A DNA stretch of 64,000 nt from CAWEEP01 sp963808125 (GTDB taxonomy: Bacteria > Chloroflexota > Dormibacteria > Aeolococcales > Aeolococcaceae), in assembly GCA_963808125.1 (NCBI GenBank), contig CAWEEP010000056.1, forward strand, positions 21,595-85,594, written 5' to 3'. This document shows, one piece after another, positions 53,388 to 62,071 of the stretch. The position numbers and the translations under genes were made by a program. The notes beneath the pieces were generated by a model that was not told the DNA's origin, did no database searches, and saw nothing but the letters and a program-made list of their open reading frames with translations. The first letter of the stretch is position 1; the number at the start of each line of letters is the position of its first letter.

Positions 53388-53737
53388 GGTGCAGAACAGT
53401 GAAGGCGCTGGAGCAGCCCCCAGAGCGCATCCGCGCCGGTTGCGGCAGCACCTGCGGCCCACGACCCCCACGCCACAACCGCGCCCCCCAAGCCGAAGGC
53501 GGACGCCAAGCCACCAGTTGTGCCAGCCGAGCCCAGGCCGACAGCAATGCAGGCCTCGATGTCTCCCTGGAAGCATGACCGCGCGTCGAAGCTGGTCGCC
53601 AGACCACCCGCGACGGAACTAGACACTGCAAGTGCGGTCACTGAGAGTGCGGCTGCCGCCTCCGGAGCGAACAGGGCCCCGCCACTTCCGACGACGGAAA
53701 CGACGCCGAGCGCCAGCGCACCCTCGCGTCCCGGCAT
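53384..53737 (-). pseudogene. Truncated polymorphic-toxin/Rhs-like C-terminal tip cut by an IS element
   Basis: 117 residues remain, all Gly/Ala-rich and hydrophobic (GALALGVVSVVGSGGALF, AAALSVTALAVSSSVAGGL) with two cysteines in RSCFQGDIEACIAVGLGS, the usual style of the pre-tip part of Rhs and related toxins. The gene starts within a base of the IS256-family left end (53739), so its 5' part has been removed. The apparent ATG at 53737 is probably internal to the original protein. Coupled by ATGA to a two-helix membrane protein. Confidence 0.5.
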
Positions 53738-53738
53738 T

Positions 53739-55106
53739 GCTGTAAAAGCGAGCGGCTAGCCACGCGCTTGTTTTGGTCAGTTTAGGCGATAAGCTCCTGA
53801 GCGATCAAGTCCTCCTTGGCTGGTGAGCGGTGGGCGAGCAGTTGGCGGTCGAGGTCGGTGAGGCCGAGACCGCGGGCGCCACTGATGATGAGATCGAGGA
53901 CCGCCCAGCAGAGGCTGAGGCAGCTCGTCTCCCCCGGGAAGCGGCCGATGACCTTGGCCCGGCGCCGAACCTCCTCCAGGGACCGCTCCAGCAGGTTGGT
54001 GCTGCGCAACCTGGCGCGGAGGTGGAGGGGATAGTCGAGGTGGACCGTCAACGCCGGCAGGTCGTCGGCCAGACAGGCCGCGGCGCTCGGGTACTGGGGC
54101 TCCAGGTCGGCGACCACCATCCGGAGGCGGTCCTCGGCGGCTTGGCGGGAGTCGGCCTCGTTGAGCGCCGCCCAGTAGGCGGCGCGGATCCGTTCGTGGA
54201 GGGCGGGGTTCTTGGGAAGTTTGGCGAGTATGTTGCGAAGGCGGTGCACAGCGCAGCGCTGACGATCGGCGTCTGGCCAGAGCTCCTCGATCGCCCGGAT
54301 CAGCCCCGGTGCGCCGTCGCTGACCACCAGGGCCGGCGCCCGAAGCCTGCGCTTGGCCAGATTCCTCCCCAGGTCCAGCCAGTCCTCGTGGCGCTCGCGC
54401 TGGCCGAGGCAGACGTCGAGCAGCACCCGCCTGCCGTCGCGGGTGTATCCCCAGGCCACCAGGACGCCCTCCTTGGCCCCGCTGGGACGGGTGGGGAGGT
54501 AGATCGCGTCCATGAACAGGACGAGCAGGTCGACCTCCGCCAGCGACCGGGCCCGGAAGGCCTTGTAGCGGTCCCGGAGCTCCTGGCAGATGCGGCTCAC
54601 CGTGCTCTTGCTGATCGTGCCCAGCCCGGCCTCGGCGATCAGGCTCTCGACGTCGCGGTCGGAGAGGCCGCGCACGTAGGCCCCGATGATCAGCGCCTCG
54701 AGCGGCCGGGTCCGGATCGCCACCCGGGTGTCCGGGATGATCTTGGGAACGAAGCGCTCGGCGCAATCGCGGAGCTGGGGGATGGCCAGCTCCACCTCGC
54801 CCTCGGCGGTCTGGATACGGCGGGGCCGCACCCCGTTACGCGATCCTCGGGCCTGCGGGGTGCGCTCGTAGCGGGCCCGCTGGAGGAAGGCGGTCACCTC
54901 CTCGTCGATGGCCCGCTGGAGCACCAGGCGGGCCCCCAGCCGTCCGATCTCGGCCAGCTTCTCGCCAGCCGGGGTTCCGCTCTCCAGCAGGGCGGTGATG
55001 GCTTCCTCCAACTGGGTGCTGGGCGCTACTCTCTTCTCCACGGCGTAGTTCTCCTCGGTGGTTTCCAGACCTACCGCGCGAGACTACGCCGCTCCACTTT
55101 TACAGC
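53739..55106 (-). mobile_element. IS256/Mutator-family insertion sequence
   Basis: A 1368-base element bounded by imperfect terminal inverted repeats: both ends begin GCTGTAAAAG going inward, with further matches over about 28-32 bases (GAGCGGC..TAG). One transposase gene fills it. The 8 bases outside each end (CCGGCATT and GCCACCGG) are not a target duplication. The left neighbour is a truncated Rhs-like tip and the right neighbour a lon gene lacking its 5' part. Confidence 0.85.
53782..55041 (-). CDS. IS256-family transposase
   Basis: 419 residues, intact. The DDE triad is Asp178 (LVLFMDAIYLPTR), Asp242 (VVSDGAPGL) and Glu352 (STNLLERSLEEVRRR). C263-x2-H266 (RCAVHRLRN) after the second Asp is the Mutator-superfamily insertion-domain signature. 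The N-terminal part (RNGVRPRRIQTAEGEVELAI) matches IS256 proteins. Probably still active; expect other copies in the genome. Confidence 0.95.
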   Translation of the reverse strand: MEKRVAPSTQLEEAITALLESGTPAGEKLAEIGRLGARLVLQRAIDEEVTAFLQRARYERTPQARGSRNGVRPRRIQTAEGEVELAIPQLRDCAERFVPKIIPDTRVAIRTRPLEALIIGAYVRGLSDRDVESLIAEAGLGTISKSTVSRICQELRDRYKAFRARSLAEVDLLVLFMDAIYLPTRPSGAKEGVLVAWGYTRDGRRVLLDVCLGQRERHEDWLDLGRNLAKRRLRAPALVVSDGAPGLIRAIEELWPDADRQRCAVHRLRNILAKLPKNPALHERIRAAYWAALNEADSRQAAEDRLRMVVADLEPQYPSAAACLADDLPALTVHLDYPLHLRARLRSTNLLERSLEEVRRRAKVIGRFPGETSCLSLCWAVLDLIISGARGLGLTDLDRQLLAHRSPAKEDLIAQELIA

Positions 55107-55997
55107 GCCACCGGTACGCCACCCCAAGCAGCTAGAGCAGCACGGTCTCACCGCCGGGGATCTGACCATCACCGACACGGCGCTGGTCGCCGTCCTCCAC
55201 AGGACACCCGCGAGGCCGGTGTCCGCCAGCTCGACCGGGCCATCGCCGAGATCGCGCGCAAGGTCCCTCGCAAGCTCGCGGAGGGCTCAGCGGAGCGGCT
55301 CGACGTCGGCCTCGACGACCTCGCCGACCTGCTCGGGCCGCAGCGCTTCGACTACGGGGAGACCCCCGACGAGGACCAGGTCGGCGCCGTTACCGGTGTC
55401 GTGGTCAGCGACGCGGGGGGCGACGTCATCACCGTGGAGGCGCTGGCCATCCCCGGGCGCAGCGACCTTGTCCTCACCGGCCAGCTGGGCAGCGTCATGG
55501 AAGAGTTGGCCCGCGCCGCCCTCTCCTGGGCGCGGGTCCACAGCGAGCAGTACGGCGCCGCCGAGGACTTCTTCGACGGCAATGGGCTGCACATCCACGT
55601 CCCCGCCGGCGCCATCCCCAAGGATGGCCCCTCAGCGGGCGTGACCATGACCACCGCCATGGTCAGCGTCGCGACGCAGCGCAAGGTGCGGCGCGACGTC
55701 GCCATGACCGGGAGCACCCTGCGCGGCCGTGTCCTCCCCGTCGGGGGCATCAAGGACAAGCTGCTCGCCGCCCACCGCGCCGGCATCGCCACCTTCATCA
55801 TGCCGCACAAGAACCGGCGCGACCTCCACGACATCGACGCCGATGTGCTCCAGAGCGTTCAGGTCATCACTGTCGACAACGTGACGGAGGTGCTGGAGCA
55901 CGCGCTGCTCCCCGCCGAGACGGACCGCACCCGCCGTCCGGTCGGCTTCCTCTTCCCCTATCCGCCGGGCGGGAGCGCGAGCATCCCCACGGCGTGA
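55107..55997 (+). pseudogene. lon: Lon protease, 5' part missing, one frameshift
   Basis: Homology begins directly at the IS end with RHPKQLEQHGLTAGDLTITD, the lid of the AAA+ module. After a break near 55203 it continues TREAGVRQLDRAIAEIARKV and the whole proteolytic domain, with catalytic Ser in GAIPKDGPSAG and Lys in LPVGGIKDKLLAAHRAGI. The N-terminal domain and ATPase (about 530 residues) are absent from this place. Either lon was cut by an IS-mediated rearrangement or the assembly joins two IS copies wrongly. Without ATPase the fragment could not act as Lon. Confidence 0.85.
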
Positions 55998-55998
55998 T

Positions 55999-56727
55999 GT
56001 GAGCAACCTTGGGCGACCTCGTCGAAGCTGCACATCGTCGTCGATCCCTTCTACGACGAGAACTGCTACGTGCTGCGCCGGCGTGACAGCGACCGCTGCC
56101 TGGTCGTCGACCCCGGTCTGCAGGCGGAGGAGGCGCTGCGCGTCATGGAGACCTCGAGGCTGCGATGCGATCGCATCCTGCTCGACCCATGGTCACGCGG
56201 ACCACGTCAGCGGCGTGCCCCTCCTGATGGCGGCCCACGCTTGCACGGCGGCCATCCATGCGGAGGACCGCTGGCTGCTCGACCAGCTGACCCTCTTCCC
56301 CGGCGTCCCCGCCGATCTCCCGCCGGTGCGCTGCGATGAGGACCTCACCGACGGCGCCGTGATCGCCTGGCTGGGCCTGGAGATCGCTGTGCTCCACACC
56401 CCTGGGCACACGCCCGGGTCGGTGTGCTTCGTCGTCGGCCAGGACCTGCTTGCCGGCGACACCCTCTTCCGGCGCAGCGTCGGGCGTACCGACCTTCCGG
56501 GCGGGTCCCAGGAGAGGCTGCTCTTCTCCATCCGGGACCGCCTCTACACCCTGCCGGCGGGGACGGTGGTCCATCCCGGCCACGGCCCGGCCACCACCAT
56601 CGGTGAGGAGGTCCGCGGCAACCCGATCACCCGCGGTCGGGGGCCCCGCTCAGCCGGGCGGCGCAGGCCGCCGTCCGCCGCTCAGCCGGCCGGCCGCTCC
56701 CCCGGGAGGAGGGCGAGGAGATCGTGA
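55999..56727 (+). CDS. Metallo-beta-lactamase fold hydrolase (glyoxalase II-like), frameshifts
   Basis: GTG 55999 gives MSNLGRP; after a break near 56020 LHIVVDPFYDENCYVLRRRD and VVDPGLQAEEALRVM follow, and after another near 56190 the metal motif THGHADHVSGVPLL, then HTPGHTPGSVCFVV, GDTLFRRSVGRTDLPGGS and VHPGHGPATTIGEE. This is the short glyoxalase II-like/YcbL-type branch. The last ~25 residues overlap the Nudix gene and are probably not real; the family normally ends soon after GEEVRGNP. Substrate likely a thioester or similar. Confidence 0.8.
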   Translation: MSNLGRPRRSCTSSSIPSTTRTATCCAGVTATAAWSSTPVCRRRRRCASWRPRGCDAIASCSTHGHADHVSGVPLLMAAHACTAAIHAEDRWLLDQLTLFPGVPADLPPVRCDEDLTDGAVIAWLGLEIAVLHTPGHTPGSVCFVVGQDLLAGDTLFRRSVGRTDLPGGSQERLLFSIRDRLYTLPAGTVVHPGHGPATTIGEEVRGNPITRGRGPRSAGRRRPPSAAQPAGRSPGRRARRS

Positions 56728-57265
56728 ACGATGCCACCGGTGACGCCCCAGACGGTCCTGCCGTCGATCTCGTAGTAGTGGACGAGGCGCTCGGCGTCGT
56801 GCCCCGGCCGGCGATGGCGGCGCTGTGTGGGGAGGCGAGCAGCCCGTCGAGGGTGAGCCAGAAGGTCTCCGCCACCTCGTGGCCGTCACCCCGGACGGTG
56901 AAGGGGTGCCGCTGCACGCCGACGACGGGGGTCAGCCAGAGCTCGGACGTGTGGGTGAGACGCGCCGGGAGGCTGCCGGCGACCTCGACGTTCCCGGGGT
57001 CGAGGCCGACCTCCTCCCGGGCCTCGCGCAGCGCAGTGGCGACGATGTCGGCGTCCGCCGCTTCGGCGGCCCCCCCGGGAAAGCCGATCTGGCCCGGATG
57101 CCGGCGCAGGAACTCGGCGCGACGGACAAAGAGGAGGGGGAGACCGGCCGGGCTCGGATCGAGGAGAAGGAGCACCGCCGCCCGCCGCCTGCCCGGCGGC
57201 GACGGGACGGGCTCGCCGGGCACGGCCAGGGAGCGGCGCAGCACGTCGATCCGGGGGTCAGCCAC
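56682..57265 (-). CDS. Nudix hydrolase, CoA-pyrophosphatase (NudL)-like, one frameshift
   Basis: About 194 residues from GTG 57265. LLFVRRAEFLRRHPGQIGFP then GGAAEAADADIVATALREAR and EEVGLD give the UPF0035 motif and the Nudix box (G-x5-E-x7-REx2EE). This branch hydrolyses CoA and acyl-CoA to phosphopantetheine. After a break near 56800 the C-terminus is RGHDAERLVHYYEIDGRTVW and GVTGGIVHDLLALLPGERPAG, stopping at 56682. The start codon is uncertain by a few residues. Confidence 0.8.
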
Positions 57266-57299
57266 CCTGTGACTATGCCTCCGCGGGAGCCTTCCGACG

Positions 57300-57470
57300 T
57301 CAGCGGCGGGGAGCCAGGAGCCGCAGGGCGGTCTCCAGGCGACACCTCGCCTCGGCGCGGGCCACCACGTCGCCGAGAAGGGCCGCGAACGCGTGCTGGC
57401 GAATGTAGCGCTGGACGACGTCCGTCTCGGCGGCGTCGGCCGCGACCTGATCGGGCCTCCTGGCGTCCAT
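57300..57470 (-). CDS. Small hypothetical helical protein
   Basis: 56 residues from ATG 57470, MDARRPDQVAADAAETDVVQ then a helix with RYIRQHAFAALLGDVVARAE and RCRLETALRLLAPRR. Predicted all-helical and cytoplasmic. A second start at 57494 adds 8 residues. No family recognised. Between Nudix and a zinc-ribbon gene. Confidence 0.4.
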   Translation of the reverse strand: MDARRPDQVAADAAETDVVQRYIRQHAFAALLGDVVARAEARCRLETALRLLAPRR

Positions 57471-57584
57471 CGCGGTGTCACCTCGTATGCTTGCCACCCG
57501 TGCCGTCTGGGTGCAACGTACGCCACCAGGGAAAGGAATCGGGTCACGTCACGAGCGAATCTCGATGACGCCGGATCACGGCGG

Positions 57585-57902
57585 ATGAAGGGAATGAAGA
57601 CACCGCCACAACCGGTCACGAAGCGAGAACGCCCGCTGTGCCCCGCCTGCGGGGGCGAGCTACGGCGTTCCCATCGCGAATACGCCGGCGCGCGCCGGTC
57701 GGTCGACATCATGATCTGCCGCGCCTGCGGCACCCAGGTGCGGGGCGGGGCCAGGGAGGACGCCGACCGACCCCACTCCGTCCGTGGCACCCCGCGCCCC
57801 CTGCCCGCCGAGGGCCCGCCCGACAACTTCGTCTTGGACCCGGCCGCCGCCCTCCTCCTGCGTCAGGTGCTGGAGGCGGAGGACCCGCGGACCGGAGCCT
57901 GA
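57585..57902 (+). CDS. Small zinc-ribbon protein
   Basis: 105 residues from ATG 57585. CPACGGELRRSHREY and ICRACGTQVRGG give a C-x2-C / C-x2-C zinc ribbon in the first half; the rest is acidic and Pro-rich, ending AAALLLRQVLEAEDP. Such rubredoxin-like ribbons bind nucleic acids or partners; function unknown. It converges on and overlaps the esterase gene by 40 bases. Confidence 0.55.
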   Translation: MKGMKTPPQPVTKRERPLCPACGGELRRSHREYAGARRSVDIMICRACGTQVRGGAREDADRPHSVRGTPRPLPAEGPPDNFVLDPAAALLLRQVLEAEDPRTGA

Positions 57903-58729
57903 GATCGGAGCGGGCGGCGCCGGGAGCGCGCCGGCTGCGGCGGGGCCTCTCCTGCCGGGCAGTATTTGTCGAACCAGGCCGTAACCAGTCGCTGCAGCTC
58001 GTCGCGGTCGATGTCCACTGAGATCCCGTGGCCGCTCCTCGGGAACATGTGGCGCTCCACGGCGCGACTGCAGAGCAGCCGGCGCTCGATCTCGGCTGCA
58101 TTGGCGGGTGCGATGACCCGGTCGCGCTCCCCGTGGCAGATCAGCACCGGGGCGCGGACGCTGGGCAGCTCGTCGCGGACGGTGGCGACGAGCCGGGCCA
58201 GCTCGTGGATCGAGCCCCAGGAGCGGCGGCCGTACGACCACAGCTCCTCTGCGCCCTCGCGGCGGTACAGGTCGGTCTCCGTCCCGGGGACGTTCCAGCG
58301 CCGGACGCGCTTCAGCACCGGGAGGAAGCCGTCCTCCCAGCCGCGGAGTCGCAGCGGAGCGGCGAAGCAGGCGACGGCGTCGATCGCCGGCTCGCGCGCG
58401 GCGAGGTGGAGGGCCAGTGCCCCTCCCCCGGACTGCCCGGCGACCACCACCCGGTCGCACTCGCCGCGCAGCTCCTCGAGGGCGGCCGCGGCGGAGGCCG
58501 CCCAGTCCTGCCACGTGGTCCGGGCCAGGTCCTCCGGCGTCGTGCCATGTCCGGCGAGGAGGGGGCCGTGGCAGCGCCAGCCGGCAGCCGCCAGGTGCTC
58601 CCCGAGGCGCCGCAGCTCCGGGGGCGTGCCGGCGAAGCCGTGGAGCAGCAGCGCCCCGCGTCGGCCGGAGCCGATGCGCCAGGGTGCCACCACGGCGGGG
58701 TCGAACGGTGCCATGCTCCGCGCGGTCAT
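57863..58729 (-). CDS. Carboxylesterase/monoacylglycerol lipase-type alpha/beta hydrolase
   Basis: 288 residues from ATG 58729. ALLLHGFAGTPPELRRLGEH gives the HGF oxyanion motif, VVAGQSGGGALALHLA the nucleophile elbow, CHGERDRVI the acidic residue and FPRSGHGISVDIDRDEL the histidine. FAGTPPELRRL and SGHGISVDIDRD are typical of Est30-like carboxylesterases acting on short-chain esters and monoacylglycerols. The last ~25 residues are basic and Ser-rich and overlap the zinc-ribbon gene. It overlaps the end of the tnpB-like gene by four bases. Confidence 0.85.
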   Translation of the reverse strand: MTARSMAPFDPAVVAPWRIGSGRRGALLLHGFAGTPPELRRLGEHLAAAGWRCHGPLLAGHGTTPEDLARTTWQDWAASAAAALEELRGECDRVVVAGQSGGGALALHLAAREPAIDAVACFAAPLRLRGWEDGFLPVLKRVRRWNVPGTETDLYRREGAEELWSYGRRSWGSIHELARLVATVRDELPSVRAPVLICHGERDRVIAPANAAEIERRLLCSRAVERHMFPRSGHGISVDIDRDELQRLVTAWFDKYCPAGEAPPQPARSRRRPLRSQAPVRGSSASST

Positions 58730-60114
58730 GCGGTCGAGTATGGCCGTTCGCAGTCATGACGCAGGAGTGAGTCCCGGTCGATGAGTGCGACCGCCGGGTG
58801 GGCCGGCGGGCTCCGGGACGCTCCCGTTTCCTGCGTCATCGGGGCGACTGCGCAGAGCGCAGGCTGACCACCCCTCGGACAGGCGTTTCGCGTCTCCGGC
58901 GCACTGCCGGCGACGTCCGGGTGAGCCCACCCGGCGAGGTTGATGGCCGCGTTGAGGTCACGGTCCAGACTGAGCCCACAGGACTGACAGCGGAAAGTCC
59001 GCTCGGCCAACTGGAGGTCGGCCAGTGCGGCGCCGCACCGTGAGCAGGTCCTGGAGCTGGGGAAGAAGCGGTCGGCGACGACCAGCTCCGCCCCATACCA
59101 GCGGCACTTGTACTGGAGCTGGCGGTGAAGCTCGCCGAAGCTCGCGTCGGCGAGGCCTCGGCGGACGCTGCGACCCGGCTGGTCCCGCGTGCCCCGAGCA
59201 CTCCGGGACATCCCAGAGACGTTGAGGTCCTCGACGACGATCCGGCCGTGGTTCTTGGCCAGTCTCGTCGTCAGTTTGTGAAGATGGTCGCGTCGGAGGT
59301 TGGCCCCCCGGGCGTGGTGGCGGGCCAGCCTGGTCGCCGCCTTGCGCCGGTTGGCGGAGCCCCTCTGGCTGTGCGAGTGGTGCCGGCTGAGGCGTCGCAG
59401 TTTGCGCAGCCCCACCCGCAGCGCGCGGGGCCCGGGCACGACTTCCCCGGTGGAGAGGGTGGCCAGGGTCAGCACGCCAACGTCCACGCCCACGGTGTCG
59501 TCATGGCCGTTGCTCGCCACGACCTGGCGCTTTACCTCGCAGCCGAAGGCGACGAACCAGGGCCCGGTCTCATAGGAGACGGTGGCGTTGAGGATGCGAG
59601 CCCGAACGTCCCTCACCGGCCGGAGGAGGGCACTCGTGTCCTCGCAGGTGCGCACCCGCCCGATGCGCGGGAGGACGACGTGCCGCTCGTCGCGCACGCG
59701 GATGGCTCCGGTGGCGAAGCGGCAGCCCATTGGAGAACTCCGCCGCCGGAAGTGGGGGAAGCCCACCCGGCCGCCGGCGCGCTTTCCCTGTCGGCTCTCC
59801 GACCATGCCCGCAGCGCGCGGGCAAGAGCGTCCAGGCCGGAGCTGTACGCCTCCTTGGAGTTCTCCCGCCACCAGGGCGCCTGGACCCCCTTCTGCGCGT
59901 TCCACTCCCGGCGCAGCGCCGGCAGTGACCAGCCCAGTGGCGGCGTCCTCACATTGCCGACCATGCAGAGCTCAAGCTCGCGCAGCGCCATGGAGGCCCG
60001 CACCTGCTCCAGGCCCCAGTTGAAGGCATACCGGGCGGCGCCGCAGTGGGAGCCGGGCGCTCGCTGCTGAGCCGCGGTCGGCTGCAGCGCGAACCGGTAT
60101 CCCTGACACTCCAT
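58726..60114 (-). CDS. tnpB: IS200/IS605-family TnpB (RNA-guided nuclease-like)
   Basis: 462 residues. RuvC-like active site Asp211 (VGVDVGVLTL), Glu295 (IVVEDLNVSGM) and Asp386 (SLDRDLNAAINLAGW) all present, with the zinc finger Cys357/Cys360 and Cys376/Cys379 (CSRCG, CQSCG). TnpB uses a guide RNA made from the transposon's right end, which overlaps the end of the gene, so 58726-58850 probably holds it. No tnpA transposase is near, so it is a stand-alone (IS1341-type) element. The last ~70 residues lie beyond the nuclease core. Confidence 0.9.
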   Translation of the reverse strand: MECQGYRFALQPTAAQQRAPGSHCGAARYAFNWGLEQVRASMALRELELCMVGNVRTPPLGWSLPALRREWNAQKGVQAPWWRENSKEAYSSGLDALARALRAWSESRQGKRAGGRVGFPHFRRRSSPMGCRFATGAIRVRDERHVVLPRIGRVRTCEDTSALLRPVRDVRARILNATVSYETGPWFVAFGCEVKRQVVASNGHDDTVGVDVGVLTLATLSTGEVVPGPRALRVGLRKLRRLSRHHSHSQRGSANRRKAATRLARHHARGANLRRDHLHKLTTRLAKNHGRIVVEDLNVSGMSRSARGTRDQPGRSVRRGLADASFGELHRQLQYKCRWYGAELVVADRFFPSSRTCSRCGAALADLQLAERTFRCQSCGLSLDRDLNAAINLAGWAHPDVAGSAPETRNACPRGGQPALCAVAPMTQETGASRSPPAHPAVALIDRDSLLRHDCERPYSTA

Positions 60115-60274
60115 CTCGCCTCCAGTCTACCAAACAACTGTTCGTATCTCCAGGCGCGGCACGCACCGACGGGGCCCAGGCGGCACCACTCACGCGTTCA
60201 CTTGCTCACTCATACGTTGTCGACGCCGAGCAGTTCCTCAACCCCTGGGCGGACGGTGATAACGTGCCGCTGCG

Positions 60275-61324
60275 ATGGTCGATCCGCTCGTCAGCGCTCT
60301 GAATCAGCTCGTCGAGGGCCAGGACCTCGATGCCCCCACGGCCCGCGGCGTTATGGACTTGATCATGGAAGGCGCGGCCACCGTCGCCCAGGTCGGCGGC
60401 ATCCTCGCCGCCCTCCGCCTCAAGGGCGAGACCGTCGAGGAATTGTGCGGGATGGTGGAGTCGATGCGCGACCACGCCGTCGTCGTGCCCCTCAGGGCCC
60501 CCGCGGTGGACACCTGCGGCACCGGCGGCGACCGCTCCGGCACCTTCAACATCTCCACAGCGGCGGCGCTCGTGGCGGCCGGGGCCGGCTGTGCCGTGGC
60601 CAAGCACGGCAACCGCGCGCAGTCGTCGCGGTGCGGCAGCGCCGACGTGCTCGAGGCTCTCGACGTCGTCATCTCCCTGCCCCCGAATGGCGTGGTCCGC
60701 TGCATCGAGGAGGCCGGCATCGGCTTCATGCTCGCCCCCGACTACCACCCCGCGATGCGCCACGTGTCGTCCGTGCGGCGGGAGCTGGGGATCCGCACCG
60801 TCTTCAACATCATGGGACCGCTGGCCAATCCCGCCCGGGTCCGCCACCAGCTGATCGGCGTCCCCGACGCGGCCCTGGCCGAGAAGATGGCCGCTGTGCT
60901 CCTCCGCCTGGGCCACCGTCGCGCCGTCGTCTTCGCCGGTCCCGACGGCACCGACGAGCTGGGGCTCCACGCCGCCGCCCGAGCCTTCGTGGTGGGGGAG
61001 GGGATGGGGCAGAACGGCCGGCCGGGCACCCAGGAGCTCGTCATCGACCCCGCCAGATTGGGGCTCACTCCGGCGCCGCTCTCCGCCCTGGCGGGCGGCG
61101 ACGCGGCCGACAACGCCCGGCGCATGCACTCCGTGCTGGGAGGGGAGTCCGGCCCCATGCACGATGTCGTCGTGCTCAACGCGGGCGCGGCCCTCTACGC
61201 GGCGGAACGCGTTCCCGACATCGCCGCGGGCATGGAGGAGGCCGAGCGATCGATCACCGGTGGTGCGGCGGCCCGCAGCCTGGAGGCACTCGTCCGTGTA
61301 TCGAATCAGGCCTCCCGCCAATGA
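60275..61324 (+). CDS. trpD: Anthranilate phosphoribosyltransferase
   Basis: 349 residues, intact. DTCGTGGDRSGTFNISTAAA is the PRPP-binding loop, VAKHGNRAQSSRCGSADVLE follows with the usual NR-x-SS-x-[CS]G-[SA]AD, and GFMLAPDYHPAMRHVSSVRR and RTVFNIMGPLANPARVRHQL are the remaining signatures. It joins anthranilate and PRPP in tryptophan synthesis. A -10-like GATAAC at 60258-60263 lies only 11 bases from ATG 60275, so the leader would be very short. First gene of an operon with the zinc-ribbon and RNase H genes. Confidence 0.96.
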   Translation: MVDPLVSALNQLVEGQDLDAPTARGVMDLIMEGAATVAQVGGILAALRLKGETVEELCGMVESMRDHAVVVPLRAPAVDTCGTGGDRSGTFNISTAAALVAAGAGCAVAKHGNRAQSSRCGSADVLEALDVVISLPPNGVVRCIEEAGIGFMLAPDYHPAMRHVSSVRRELGIRTVFNIMGPLANPARVRHQLIGVPDAALAEKMAAVLLRLGHRRAVVFAGPDGTDELGLHAAARAFVVGEGMGQNGRPGTQELVIDPARLGLTPAPLSALAGGDAADNARRMHSVLGGESGPMHDVVVLNAGAALYAAERVPDIAAGMEEAERSITGGAAARSLEALVRVSNQASRQ

Positions 61325-61375
61325 GGCGCCGTCCCGTGGCCGGGCCACCCCTCCCATGACCTGGATCGATTCTCC

Positions 61376-62071
61376 ATGAGCCGCGGCACCGACCTCCTCG
61401 CCTTGCAGCGCCTCGACGAGCGCATCGGTGCGCTGCGCACGGAGATCTCCGACCTGGAGGCCGCTCTCGCCGGTGATCCGGAGCTCGACCTGCTTCGCTC
61501 CGGCACGGCTGGCGCCGAGGCCGGCGTCCGGGTCGACGAACTGGCGGCGCGCCGGGCCGAGCAGGATCTGGCCACGGTGCGGACGCGCGCCCGCCAGCTG
61601 GAGCGTCGCCTCTACGACGGTTCGGTGCGCAACCCCCAGGACCTCCTCGGCATGCAGCGCGACCTTCAGTCCCTCCAGCCGCAGATCCAGACCCTGGAGG
61701 CGCGCCTGCTCGAGGCCATGGAGGCGGCCGAGGAGGCCACTGGCCGGCTCGGCGAGGCACGTGCCGCTCAGGGGGAGCGCGAGGAGGGCCGCCGAAGCCA
61801 GGAGGCTCCGCGCCGCGACCGCGTGGCGTCTGCGCGGCGGACGCTCGAGGACACCGAGGCGGCGCGCGCCGTCGCGGCGGCCGCGGCGGGGGCGGCGGAC
61901 CTGCGCACCTACGACCGCGTGGCGGTCCACCGCCGTCCCGCCGTCGTCCGACTTGAGGGTGAGAGCTGCGGCGGCTGCCATCTCCCCCTCGGCATCCGCG
62001 AAGCCCACCAGGCGCGATCTGGCGAGGCGCTCGTCCAGTGCAGCAACTGCGACCGCGTCGTGGTCGGATGA
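61376..62071 (+). CDS. Coiled-coil C4-type zinc-ribbon protein (CT398/COG1579-like)
   Basis: 231 residues: a long antiparallel coiled coil (LLALQRLDERIGALRTEISD onward to ~170), then RPAVVRLEGESCGGCHLPLG and VQCSNCDRVVVG, a C4 zinc ribbon. COG1579 proteins of this design are usually encoded next to RNase H or DUF34/NIF3 genes; they are thought to bind nucleic acids or secretion/flagellar partners. Its stop overlaps the rnhA start (ATGA at 62068-62071). Confidence 0.85.
   Translation: MSRGTDLLALQRLDERIGALRTEISDLEAALAGDPELDLLRSGTAGAEAGVRVDELAARRAEQDLATVRTRARQLERRLYDGSVRNPQDLLGMQRDLQSLQPQIQTLEARLLEAMEAAEEATGRLGEARAAQGEREEGRRSQEAPRRDRVASARRTLEDTEAARAVAAAAAGAADLRTYDRVAVHRRPAVVRLEGESCGGCHLPLGIREAHQARSGEALVQCSNCDRVVVG

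Noticed and set aside
55107..55114. Target-site duplication of the IS256-family element
   Set aside because: The octamers CCGGCATT (left) and GCCACCGG (right) do not match in any register I tried.
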